From positions 1 through 24,144 of the forward strand of contig JBCBRH010000045.1 in NCBI GenBank assembly GCA_039819785.1: DNA of 24,144 bases, in the 5' to 3' direction. The notes below the pieces were generated by a model. It did not search any database. It was not told the DNA's origin and saw only the letters and a list, made by a program, of their open reading frames with translations. Positions 1-8,265 of the stretch are shown one piece after another. A program made the position numbers and the translations under genes. This DNA is from JBCBRD01 sp039819785 (lineage in GTDB: Bacteria > Pseudomonadota > Alphaproteobacteria > Rhizobiales > Hyphomicrobiaceae). Numbering within the stretch: position 1 is the stretch's first letter; each line of letters starts with the position of its first letter.

Positions 1-299
1 AAGGGGTTTGTCGTCCTGGTGTTTTTCTGTTTGATTGCTGGAACAGGCTGGCTCTACACCAAAATCCCTGGCGAATTTGCCCCTCGCGAAGACCGTGGCG
101 CATTCTTCATTTTCGTCAGCCGACGCTCGATCTCGTCCATGTAGTCTTTCATGTACGAGAAGGTCGCACCTTCCGGGCCACTGACGAAAATGAAGAATGC
201 GCCACGGTCTTCGCGAGGGGCAAATTCGCCAGGGATTTTGGTGTAGAGCCAGCCTGTTCCAGCAATCAAACAGAAAAACACCAGGACGACAAACCCCTT
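1..299. repeat. Perfect 119-bp inverted repeat with 61-bp loop at the left edge (probable fold-back artefact)
   Basis: Bases 1-119 are the exact reverse complement of bases 181-299 (base x pairs with base 300-x), separated by 61 unpaired bases. The pairing stops at 120/180. Both arms encode the same stretch of an RND pump (around residues 527-565), once on each strand. The minus-strand pump frame is therefore sensible down to about base 120 and then runs into antisense of itself. A perfect arm of this length inside a conserved gene, at the very end of the sequence, is what a fold-back chimera from amplification or assembly looks like. A genuine recent inverted duplication or a hairpin replicon end is possible but less likely. 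Confidence 0.9.
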
Positions 300-1874
300 G
301 GCGCGGAGAGCTGCGCGCAAGGTGACGGCATAGGCATTCTTGACGGAATTGAACGCCCCATCTACTACGCGCTGCGATACGCCGGGGCTGTCATTCTGCT
401 TCAACACTTTGGAGGCCACCATGGGTGACAGCGTCAACGCCACGAGGCTGGAAAAGCAGACGGCGGCTGCCATGGTGATTGCGAACTCAGAAAACAGCCG
501 GCCAATATCACCTTCCAGGAACGTGATGGGCACGAACACAGCCACCAAAACCAATGTGGTTGCGATCACCGCAAACCCGACCTGTCTTGCGCCCCTGTAG
601 GATGCAACGAGGGGTGTTTCGCCGTAGGTTTTCATACGGCGTGCGATGTTTTCGAGAACGACAATCGCATCGTCGACAACCAGACCGATTGCAAGCACCA
701 GCGCGAGAAGTGTCAGCAGATTGACCGTAAAGCCCAGGGCGTACACCACTATAAATGTCGCGATAATTGAGATCGGCACGGTCACAGCTGGTACGAGCGT
801 CGCGCGAACGGAACCCAGGAAGACAAGAATGACCGTGATCACCATGACCATGGCGATGAATAGGGTTTTATAGACCTCCGCGATGGCACCTTCGATAAAG
901 ACAGATGTGTCGTAGCTCTGTTTGATCTGCATGCCGTTCGGCAGCGTCGGGTTGATCTCGGCGGCCTCCACCTTTGCGGCGCGGGCTACGGCGATGGTGT
1001 TGGCGGTGGACTGTTTGATGACCCCGATGCCGACCATCGGTGTCCCGTTTCCGCGGAAGAAGGAGCGATCTTCGACTGTGCCTTTCTCGACGCGTGCGAC
1101 ATCGCCAAGGCGTATCAAATACCCATCACTGCCGCGCCCCAGAACAAGAGCTGCGAACTGCTGCGGGGAGCGGAAGGATCGTTCGACACGGACGGTGAAT
1201 TGGCGATCCTTAGATTCAATGGCACCGGCAGGAAGCTCGACGTTTTCGGCGCGCAGTGCATCTTCGACATCGTTGGCTGTCAATTGCCGCGCTGCCAGCG
1301 CCTTGCGATCGAGCCATACACGCATGGCATAGGTTTGCTGGCCGCCGATACGCACGCGAGCCACGCCTTCGAGGACTGAAAACCGGTCAACGAGGTAACG
1401 CTCCGCGTAGTCGGTTAGCTCCGGCACGGTCATGATTGGGCTTGCAAGGTTCAGCCACATAATCACGTTGCGGTCGCTGTCGACTTTTTGAATTTCCGGC
1501 GCATCGGCTTCCTCGGGCAAATCATCCAGGATGCCGGATATCCGATCGCGGACGTCATTTGCGGCTGCGTCGACGTCACGGTCAATTTTGAACTCAATTG
1601 TGACTTCGGACTCGCCGTCCTTACTCTCGGACTCGATAAACGAGATGCCTTCGACGCCCGAGATCCGTTCTTCTATCAACTCGGTGATGCGCGTTTCGAC
1701 GACGTTAGCGGACGCCCCTGGATAGGCCGTTTCGATGGAGACCACAGGCGGGTCGATGTCGGGGTATTGGCGCAGCGGCAGCTGATAGAAGGCGACAAGG
1801 CCGAACGCAATCAAAATGAGGCCGATTACGGCTGCGAAAACCGGACGTTTGACCGACGTATCGGAAATCAACAT
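120..1874 (-). CDS. RND-type multidrug efflux permease (AcrB/MexB-like), 3'-truncated
   Basis: Inner-membrane proton-driven pump subunit of a tripartite efflux system. About 585 genuine residues are present, roughly the N-terminal 55% of a family usually about 1030 aa long. Visible features: an N-terminal membrane segment at about 11-30, the large periplasmic porter region at about 40-330, and membrane segments from about 336 onward. The TM4 motif LAIGLVVDDAIVVLENIARR (about 394-413) carries the paired aspartates Asp401-Asp402 of the proton relay. The ATG start at 1872-1874 has AAGGA 6 bases upstream (1881-1885). It lies 131 bp downstream of the adaptor gene on the same strand, the usual adaptor-pump order. 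Sequence below base 120 is the inverted copy of the gene itself, so the apparent C-terminus reading into 1-119 is not real. Substrate cannot be predicted. Confidence 0.93.
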
Positions 1875-2005
1875 GGTGTTTCCTTCAAGCTTTGTTTGAT
1901 CGCCGGCTCAGCCATTTCCAAGACGAGGTTCGTGGCTGCTTGAAAAACGGACGGGCTCGCAGGCGCAGGGCCGTTCGTTCGGTGCGCACATGGTATTCGC
2001 CCATA

Positions 2006-3169
2006 TCAGCCTTGCGTTCTTGGCTCGGCAGCTTTTCGGGTTTCCGCGCCCTGCTTCAAGAGTTTGGCCAGCGGCTCGGACCCATTTTCGATCGCCTTGA
2101 TGTCGACGGGCCCGCCTGGGCGAACCTTGAGGTTGCCGTCCGTCACGACATAATCGCCAACGGCTAGACCGCTGACGACCTCAACGATGCCAGCTTCGCG
2201 GCTGCCAAGTTCCAAGACACGGCGCTCCGCGATTGGTTTTTCCGCCTTGGGGTCGACGACGTAGACGAAGTTTGTCCGTCCCAAAGACACAACCGCCTCT
2301 TCAGGGATAACGATGGCCTGTCGCTCGTTCTTCAAAATTTCCAAGGTCATCAAGACGCCCGTTTTTAAGACCCCGTCAGGGTTGGGCAGCAGGGCTCGCA
2401 CCGTGATGGACCGCGTGATCGGATCGACACGGCTATCAACGCCTGTGATTTTGCCGCGAAATGTCTGATCACCGTAGGCTGCTGCGGTTGCAACCACGGG
2501 AAGCCCGATCTTGGACGAACTGAGGAATGTCGCTGGAATCGTAAAGTCCAGTTTCATGACGCTGTCGTCATCGATGGTCGTGATCAGGGTGCCAGGCTCA
2601 ACGAGAGCGCCGACGCTGATGCGCCTGAGACCAACCACACCACCAAAGGGTGCGCGCACCTGACGGTCGTCCAGCCTGGATTCCACAGCCTTCAACCGGG
2701 CGCGTGCCGTATCGGCATCCCGCTTACGTTCGGACAAAACTGCATCTGAACTCACACCGCGCTTCGCCAGCGGCTTGGCGCGCTCATACTGTGCGTCGGC
2801 CTCTATCACCGTCGCCTTGGCTTCCTCAAGAAGTGCGCTCTCTTCGGTGCTCGTCATATCGGCAAGGACGTCGCCTTGCTTCACGCGCTGACCATCCTCG
2901 AAATGAAGTTTCGTGATCGTCTCTGTCACGCGCGCGGTCACCGCCACGGATTCGTTTGCCCGCAGTGTGCCCAGCGCCTCGACCCGGTCGATCATCGTTT
3001 GTTCCACGACGGGGGCTGCGAAGACTGGAACGGAACGATTGCCCTGCGCCACAGCCGTTGATGCGCTTACGGCAATGACGAAAGCAGAGAGTGCCACGAT
3101 ACCAGTCGAACGTGTTCTGAAGTGCTTCGGCTTGAGCAGGCTCGTCTGGAAAACAGTTTGATCTACCAT
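2006..3169 (-). CDS. RND efflux periplasmic adaptor (membrane fusion protein, HlyD/AcrA-like)
   Basis: Bridges the RND pump and an outer-membrane channel. 387 aa from the chosen ATG (3167-3169), which has AGGA with a 7-base spacer. A TTG 11 codons upstream (3200-3202) is also open but has no comparable site. A basic n-region and hydrophobic core ending in Ala-Val-Ala-Gln at about residue 42 look like a Sec signal. Then follow the first lipoyl half (ETITKLHFEDGQRVKQGDVL), an alpha-helical hairpin (EEAKATVIEADAQYERAK onward), the second lipoyl half (QVRAPFGGVVGLRRISVG), a beta-barrel domain and a membrane-proximal domain ending in the typical GDYVVTDGNLKVRPGGPV. First gene of a two-gene unit with the pump; no outer-membrane channel gene is in the window. 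Confidence 0.93.
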   Translation of the reverse strand: MVDQTVFQTSLLKPKHFRTRSTGIVALSAFVIAVSASTAVAQGNRSVPVFAAPVVEQTMIDRVEALGTLRANESVAVTARVTETITKLHFEDGQRVKQGDVLADMTSTEESALLEEAKATVIEADAQYERAKPLAKRGVSSDAVLSERKRDADTARARLKAVESRLDDRQVRAPFGGVVGLRRISVGALVEPGTLITTIDDDSVMKLDFTIPATFLSSSKIGLPVVATAAAYGDQTFRGKITGVDSRVDPITRSITVRALLPNPDGVLKTGVLMTLEILKNERQAIVIPEEAVVSLGRTNFVYVVDPKAEKPIAERRVLELGSREAGIVEVVSGLAVGDYVVTDGNLKVRPGGPVDIKAIENGSEPLAKLLKQGAETRKAAEPRTQG

Positions 3170-3591
3170 GGTCTCGTCCTGTCCCTCTTGCCACGTCGTC
3201 AAAAGCGGGATGCGCGCTTCTACCGTATCATCTGCGCAGCATTCTGGAGTGCGCCAATTCCAGACACGCTGGAAGTTCGGTTGTCGTGAGGTATTGTACG
3301 TAGGTACGATAGTGGATTGGGGTTGGTTTTCGAGTGCTGTTCTGCGTGATGTGCTTCACGCCCGCGTGAAAGCCTGCTTCAGCTACGCGGCTGGGTGTCG
3401 CATCCAAATGAGATCAGCACCATAAAGCCTGTGCCCGCGCAAAAAGTTCATGGCCAGGGGGGTGCGTGCCTTGCACCGGTCTTGCTCGTCGGTCATGTTC
3501 ACCGCACGCCTGTTCTGCGCGGCCCACGTTCAACGGTGGAAAAGCAAACACCTCATGGGCGTGGCTCGTTAAAGCAGAGTAAGGGATTGTC
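3170..3591. other. Divergent intergenic region between efflux operon and crtY
   Basis: 422 bp between two divergently transcribed genes, so it should hold promoters for both. I see an 18-bp imperfect palindrome at 3293-3310 (listed separately). A plausible plus-strand sigma-70-like pair is TTGTCG (3281-3286) and TACGAT (3305-3310), spacing 18. A minus-strand TACAAT lies at 3294-3299 inside the palindrome. Short open frames here have no recognisable protein character and no family motif. No terminator or RNA gene recognised. Confidence 0.5.
3293..3310. promoter_or_regulatory. Candidate operator palindrome ATTGTACGTAGGTACGAT
   Basis: 18-bp imperfect palindrome with 7 of 9 base pairs complementary, built round two GTAC cores. 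It lies 124 bp upstream of the adaptor start and overlaps promoter-like hexamers on both strands (TACAAT on minus, TACGAT on plus). The size and position fit a TetR/MarR-type repressor site controlling the efflux operon. No regulator gene is adjacent, so the assignment is inference from symmetry and position only. Confidence 0.35.
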
Positions 3592-4860
3592 ATGGATTGC
3601 TGGTTTTCCTCAACGTTGCGGCCTGCATGTGGTCAGCTGACATATGCTCCGGCTGATGTTGGGGGTGCCGGGACCAGCGGCCAAAGGCGAAACGCGGTCG
3701 ACTATGTGCTTGTCGGCGGTGGGCTGGCGAATTCCCTCATTGCTCTGTTCCTGGCCGAACAACACCCGGATGTGACGTTTCTCATTTTGGAAAAGGGACC
3801 AACGCTTGGTGGAAACCACACGTGGTCGTTCCATACGAGCGATGTCGGCACGCAGAACATGCAGCGCCTTGCGGATTTGAAGACGGCATCCTGGCCCTCT
3901 CAGGAAGTCCGCTTCCCGCGCTACACCCGTCCGATGTCGACGGGCTACCATTCAATCAGCTCCGAACGCATGCATGATGTCGTCATGGAACGGTTTCCCG
4001 ACCGGGTTCGGCTCAACACCGATGTCAGCCGTCTGACGCCTACTGCGGTGACGCTTGCGAATGGCGAAGAGATTGCGACTGGCGCAGTCATCGACGGTCG
4101 CGGCTACAGGCCCAGCGACAAACTTGAACTGGCGTTTCAAAAATTCATTGGCGTGGAATATGAGTTCGATGCACCGCACGGCTCCGACACGCCTGTCATC
4201 ATGGATGCTACGGTCGCGCAGCGGGATGGGTACCGGTTCATCTACACCCTGCCTTTTACAGACCGTCAGATGCTGGTTGAAGACACCTACTATGCGGACG
4301 GGCCGGAGTTGGATGATGACGGTATTTCGACGCTGATCACGTCCTACGTCGCCGAGAAAAACTGGACGGTGAAGGACATCATCCGTCGTGAGCGCGGGAT
4401 TTTGCCCATCGCGTTATCTGGCGACATCGATGCGTTTTGGGCCGAGGTGCCTGATGGGATCACGCAGACGGGATTAAGGGCTGCGCTGTTTCACCCCACA
4501 ACGGGCTACTCACTGCCCGATGCGGTTCGGCTGGCAAAACTGGTTGCCGATGAAGGAGCCTTGCCTGCTCCTCAATTGTTTGGCCTCGTCCGGGCACACT
4601 CTATAAAAACCTGGAAAAACAGAGGGATGTTCCGGTTGTTGAACCGAATGCTGTTCAACGCCGCAGACCCAGACAAGCGCCGCGACGTCTTGCAGCGGTT
4701 TTACACGTTGCCTCAGCCGCTCGTGGAGCGTTTTTATGCCGGCGAACTGACTCGCGCGGACCAATTGCGTATCCTCATTGGCAAGCCGCCAGTTCCAATT
4801 ACGCGCGCGATCGGTCAGTTGGGCCCGGTGCGTGCCCTGCGCAAAAGCGTTGCTATGTAG
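3592..4860 (+). CDS. crtY: Lycopene beta-cyclase (CrtY)
   Basis: Converts lycopene to beta-carotene by cyclising both ends; an FAD/NAD(P)-fold enzyme at the membrane surface. 422 aa. The dinucleotide-binding motif VDYVLVGGGLANSLIA is at about 36-51, followed by the CrtY signatures GGNHTWSFH (73-81), VRFPRYTR (106-113), DGRGY (168-172), KFIGVE (184-189), ERGILPIAL (267-275) and HPTTGYSLPDA (301-311). Bacterial CrtY proteins are usually about 380-390 aa and begin just before the nucleotide-binding strand, so about 35 extra N-terminal residues are predicted. I kept this ATG because AAGGG lies 6-7 bases upstream and no better in-frame start precedes the motif. crtB follows after 39 bp. Confidence 0.95.
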   Translation: MDCWFSSTLRPACGQLTYAPADVGGAGTSGQRRNAVDYVLVGGGLANSLIALFLAEQHPDVTFLILEKGPTLGGNHTWSFHTSDVGTQNMQRLADLKTASWPSQEVRFPRYTRPMSTGYHSISSERMHDVVMERFPDRVRLNTDVSRLTPTAVTLANGEEIATGAVIDGRGYRPSDKLELAFQKFIGVEYEFDAPHGSDTPVIMDATVAQRDGYRFIYTLPFTDRQMLVEDTYYADGPELDDDGISTLITSYVAEKNWTVKDIIRRERGILPIALSGDIDAFWAEVPDGITQTGLRAALFHPTTGYSLPDAVRLAKLVADEGALPAPQLFGLVRAHSIKTWKNRGMFRLLNRMLFNAADPDKRRDVLQRFYTLPQPLVERFYAGELTRADQLRILIGKPPVPITRAIGQLGPVRALRKSVAM

Positions 4861-4899
4861 CCGTCGTCGCGGCCACGGTCATTCACGGGGAGACACCAC

Positions 4900-5913
4900 T
4901 TGTTGCAGACGACCGGCGCGGTGGGGCGTCAGCTGGACGAAGACGACCTTCTTAAGTTTTGCGAACAACGCATCGAAAAAGGCTCAAAGAGCTTCGCTGG
5001 TGCAGCGAAGCTGTTTGATGCGCCAACGCGGCGGTCCGCCATTATGCTGTATGCGTGGTGCCGGTACTGCGATGACGTCGTTGATGGGCAGGAGCTTGGC
5101 TTCACAGCGCCTGGTGGGCCGGACATGGCCTGCAGCAAACGGCTGGATGAGTTGCGCCGGACAACGCAGGACGCACTTGAAGGCCGCTTCGATCAACCTG
5201 CTTTTCAGGCGCTGGCCAGTGTTGCTGCGCGCCACAACATTGCCGCGCGCCACCCGCTTGATCTCATCGAAGGCTTTGCCATGGATGTGGATGGGCGGGC
5301 TTACGAGACCATGGATGAGACGCTGAGCTACTGCTACCACGTGGCGGGTGTTGTCGGCGTGATGATGGCGTTCATCATGGGGGTCGATGAAGACGATGTC
5401 GAAGCGCAGGAGACCCTTGCGCGGGCGTCAGACCTGGGAATTGCGTTCCAATTGACGAACATCGCGCGTGACGTGATCCCGGATGCCCAGTCTGGAAGGG
5501 TCTACCTGCCGCGTGATCTCTTGTTCCGGCATGGTTTCAATTCCGCCGACGCCCAATGCACTGAGACACTTGCGTCGCCGGAGATGCGGCCAAAAATTGC
5601 AGCTGCGGTGAACGAACTTCTGTCCGTTGCGGACGACTACTACCACTCGGCGGGCCTTGGCATTGGACGGTTGCCGTTTCGATCGGCCTGGGCCATCGCC
5701 TCGGCGCGCCGTGTGTATCGGGACATTGGACGGCTCGTTCGCAGCCGGGGTGAAACCGCATGGGATGCAAGGGTTTCAACGAGCCGGGCGGCTAAGCTGG
5801 CCGGTAGTGGTGTAGCTCTGGGTGAAGCCATTGCAGCGCGCTCCGCACGGGCCAAGTCGGGTGATCTGGCAAACCGCAGCGGGTTATGGACGCCGCCGTT
5901 CCTGCGGGTTTGA
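4900..5913 (+). CDS. crtB: Phytoene synthase (CrtB)
   Basis: Condenses two GGPP to 15-cis-phytoene, the first committed carotenoid step. 337 aa, a normal length. First aspartate-rich motif DDVVD at 58-62 in YAWCRYCDDVVDG; YCYHVAGVVG at 144-153; second conserved region NIARDVIPDAQSGRVYLP at 187-204, containing the second Asp-rich site and the family's GRxYLP. The start is TTG (4900-4902); GGGGAGA lies about 7 bases upstream, and no ATG precedes the conserved region. Preceded by crtY after 39 bp, so probably co-transcribed, and convergent with crtW (79-bp gap). I see no clear terminator hairpin in that gap. Confidence 0.95.
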   Translation: MLQTTGAVGRQLDEDDLLKFCEQRIEKGSKSFAGAAKLFDAPTRRSAIMLYAWCRYCDDVVDGQELGFTAPGGPDMACSKRLDELRRTTQDALEGRFDQPAFQALASVAARHNIAARHPLDLIEGFAMDVDGRAYETMDETLSYCYHVAGVVGVMMAFIMGVDEDDVEAQETLARASDLGIAFQLTNIARDVIPDAQSGRVYLPRDLLFRHGFNSADAQCTETLASPEMRPKIAAAVNELLSVADDYYHSAGLGIGRLPFRSAWAIASARRVYRDIGRLVRSRGETAWDARVSTSRAAKLAGSGVALGEAIAARSARAKSGDLANRSGLWTPPFLRV

Positions 5914-5992
5914 TGCGGCTGAGTTGACCTTTGGAATTGGGCATCACCCCGCGTTCGCCGCAAGCTGCCACAGACACCGCCCGACCGATGCT

Positions 5993-6766
5993 TCAACCCG
6001 CTGCTGGACCTGTTGCGGCGTTTTTCTCATCAACATGGGCATCCGGCAGCTTCCACCAGGGCAGGGATGGCCGGTCATGGTGCTCATGGTGGTAGCCGAA
6101 ATGGAAACACGTCAGCAGGGACAACCAAGTCGGGAAATCATTCGACCGGGCGTTGTGGCGATCTTGAAAAGCCGATGTCTCCGGCCGATGCGGCAGATAC
6201 GTGCCAAACGTGAAGAGTTGCATCGACGATAGCAAGGCCGGCAAAGCCCAGAACACGATAATGTTGGCGTAGGCGACGCCGAACACGAAAAGGTAAAGCC
6301 CTGTCTGGGCCGCAATCACAAAGAATTCCCGGCCGGAAAAATACTCCGAGAAAAACTTGATGTACCAGCGCCAGAAGCCATGCGGAGGGCGTGCGTCATA
6401 GTCCGGGTCACCCTCTGTCCCGGAATGGCGATGATGCAGATGGTGCTTTTTGTTGAGCTGATCGAATGAGAACCCGGCGTAGATGAAGAGGCAGAGTTGT
6501 CCCACAGCCCGGTTGACTGCTGGTTTGAACGGCACCAATGAGCCGTGCATGCAATCATGTGCCACGATGAACAGGCCCACGTAGAGCCAGCATTGCAAGG
6601 CGATGGCGAATGGCACCACCCACCAGAGAGCTGCATCTTCCAGCGGGAAGAAGAACACGAAGCCGATGTGTGTGATTAGCCAGGCAGATATGATCAACCC
6701 GGCCAGCGTCAGTCCGATGACGCCTTGGCGCTGTGCTTCGGCCCGACGGGTTTCGCTTGCTTCCAT
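5993..6766 (-). CDS. crtW: Beta-carotene 4-ketolase (CrtW)
   Basis: Membrane di-iron oxygenase that adds keto groups at C4/C4' of beta-ionone rings (echinenone, then canthaxanthin). 257 aa, within the CrtW range. Histidine clusters of the fatty-acid-hydroxylase/desaturase superfamily: HDCMH (70-74), HHLHH (108-112) and FHFGYHHEHH (221-230). The CrtW signature FGTYLPHRP lies at about 187-195, followed by a conserved stretch to WWKLP (237-241). Hydrophobic segments at about 15-40, 47-68, 87-100 and 150-182. This full set separates it from CrtZ hydroxylases and ordinary desaturases. ATG start; the upstream site is weak. It follows crtE by 47 bp on the same strand. With no crtZ nearby, the expected end product is not astaxanthin unless a hydroxylase lies elsewhere. 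Confidence 0.95.
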   Translation of the reverse strand: MEASETRRAEAQRQGVIGLTLAGLIISAWLITHIGFVFFFPLEDAALWWVVPFAIALQCWLYVGLFIVAHDCMHGSLVPFKPAVNRAVGQLCLFIYAGFSFDQLNKKHHLHHRHSGTEGDPDYDARPPHGFWRWYIKFFSEYFSGREFFVIAAQTGLYLFVFGVAYANIIVFWALPALLSSMQLFTFGTYLPHRPETSAFQDRHNARSNDFPTWLSLLTCFHFGYHHEHHDRPSLPWWKLPDAHVDEKNAATGPAAG

Positions 6767-6813
6767 GGGTGTTCTTTGTCCGTATCAGGAGACGTTGTCG
6801 TCGAACCATGTGT

Positions 6814-7830
6814 CTAGCGCCTGTCGCCGGATGCGTTCGCTTTCATACCGTCGACCAGATCACGACTGTAGCGCAGCAGCGTATCGGCCACCGGCTTTGG
6901 GACAGTCTGCAACGATTTTCGGGCTGTTGCCATATGCGCTTCGCCGCGTGCGTGCGCCTTTTCCAATCCGGCAAGTTCAATGACCGTTGCCTTGGCAGCG
7001 TCTTTCCCGACGTCTTTTCCCAGCGCTTCTGGCTGCGCCGCGGCGTCGAGCAGGTCATCAAAGGCCTGAAACGCCAGTCCGATGGCTTCACCGAACGCAC
7101 GAAGGGCCTCTGCGTGCGTATCTTGCCTTGCGACGATCGCGCCGATTTCGGTGCTCGCTGCGAATAACAATGCGGTTTTCCGCAAGTGGATGTCTTCGAT
7201 CCGGGCAATTTCGCCTGCTGATTTGTCGGAGCGCAAATCATCGTACTGACCACCTGTCAGGCCTGATGGTCCGACCGCTTGCGACAGGATCAAGCTAATG
7301 CGGGAGCGCTGGTCCGGGGTGAGGCCGTTGTCCGCGTTGACCCCATGGTAGGCCAGATTGATCAAACCTATGCTGGCCAGAATAGCTGTATCTTCCCCGT
7401 GAGCTAAGTGATTGGCCGGTTTACCGCGCCGCATCTGTGCATCGTCCATCGCTGGCAGATCATCCAAGATCAACGACGCGGCATGCAGCATTTCCAAAGC
7501 CGCGGCGGAAGACAGGGCGCGTTCCTGGTCAACGCCGAACCCGTGAACCGTCAATAGGGTCAGCACGGCACGGGCGCGCTTGGATGAGCCGAGCAGCGTA
7601 TGTACAATGGCGGCTGACAATGGTTCGGGGCAGTTTAGTTTTGGGGCTGTTCGGCTGGGCGCGCCTTCGCTCAGCGACAGGCTGGCCGGTTCGGTTGGGT
7701 CAGAGCTGCCGCTGACCAATCTGGCCAGATGGGCCTCACAGAGCGCTCTGGCCTGTTCCACAGCACACTGTGCCGTCGAAGTGTCAGCAACGGTCTCACT
7801 GGCGTGAGTTGCGCGCATCTGGGCTGTCAC
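6814..7830 (-). CDS. crtE: Geranylgeranyl diphosphate synthase (CrtE, polyprenyl synthetase family)
   Basis: Makes C20 GGPP from IPP and allylic diphosphates to supply CrtB. 338 aa from a GTG start (7828-7830) with GAGGGA 9 bases upstream; an internal ATG at 7816-7818 is an alternative. First aspartate-rich motif DDLPAMDD at 123-130 (DDxxxxD type), then RRGKPANH; GQYDDL at 194-199; second aspartate-rich motif FQAFDDLLD at 254-262. The N-terminal 60 or so residues are variable and low in conservation. The product call (GGPP rather than FPP) rests on linkage to crtB, crtI and crtW; motifs alone cannot fix chain length. First gene of the minus-strand pair crtE-crtW and divergent from fni. Confidence 0.9.
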   Translation of the reverse strand: MTAQMRATHASETVADTSTAQCAVEQARALCEAHLARLVSGSSDPTEPASLSLSEGAPSRTAPKLNCPEPLSAAIVHTLLGSSKRARAVLTLLTVHGFGVDQERALSSAAALEMLHAASLILDDLPAMDDAQMRRGKPANHLAHGEDTAILASIGLINLAYHGVNADNGLTPDQRSRISLILSQAVGPSGLTGGQYDDLRSDKSAGEIARIEDIHLRKTALLFAASTEIGAIVARQDTHAEALRAFGEAIGLAFQAFDDLLDAAAQPEALGKDVGKDAAKATVIELAGLEKAHARGEAHMATARKSLQTVPKPVADTLLRYSRDLVDGMKANASGDRR

Positions 7831-8265
7831 AGTTTGGCGTCCCTCATTTGGTCGTCCCCCGTAGTTCTCCGCGCAGTCTATACCGGTTCTTTTGGAAATC
7901 GAACACTGTTGGGCGGACCGTCCCGGCTCACGCGTAACCGGCGAGCACCGCTTTTTTCCATGAAGACGCCGTCAGTCAGCGGCCAATTGAGCGACCTGCT
8001 GCTGATCAAGCCTCTGTTCTAGCTCTGGAAAACTGGTTATTCCGTTCCGCCGCCCTGACCGGCTTACCGCACTATTGCGGCCCGACTTTGCCCGTCTGGG
8101 AGCAGCAATCGCGGCGTGATTTCTGCAATCCCCATCTGGCGGGATACCTAGCGCAAAAGCCCACATGGACATTGGTGCAGCCCTGATGACATAACTGGCG
8201 CGAACGAAAACGCACTGGCCAGAGCGCCCCCGCCCCAAGGCCCGAGCAGAAAGCTTCGCCGACCG
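7831..8265. other. Divergent intergenic region between crtE and fni
   Basis: 435 bp expected to carry promoters for both crt blocks. A possible minus-strand -10 (TATAGA, on the plus strand TCTATA at about 7877-7882) lies about 50 bp upstream of crtE, but no good -35 accompanies it. No clear ribosome site is visible just before the fni ATG. I found no strong palindrome, terminator, RNA gene or convincing small protein. Confidence 0.4.

Noticed and set aside
1..119. Pump reading frame continuing on the minus strand to about base 54, giving an apparent complete C-terminus
   Set aside because: These bases are the inverted copy of 181-299, so the frame below about base 120 is antisense of the same gene and not protein sequence.
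1488..1943. Long plus-strand frame opposite the RND pump gene
   Set aside because: It is the mirror of a strongly conserved gene, has no family motif, and has a length expected from GC-rich codon bias.
3170..3202. Upstream TTG start for the efflux adaptor (11 extra residues)
   Set aside because: The ATG at 3167-3169 has a better Shine-Dalgarno and gives a normal signal peptide; the extension is polar and would sit before it.
3168..3640. Two overlapping small frames (about 80 aa each) between adaptor and crtY
   Set aside because: No recognisable motif, no good ribosome site, and they overlap the probable promoters and the crtY start.
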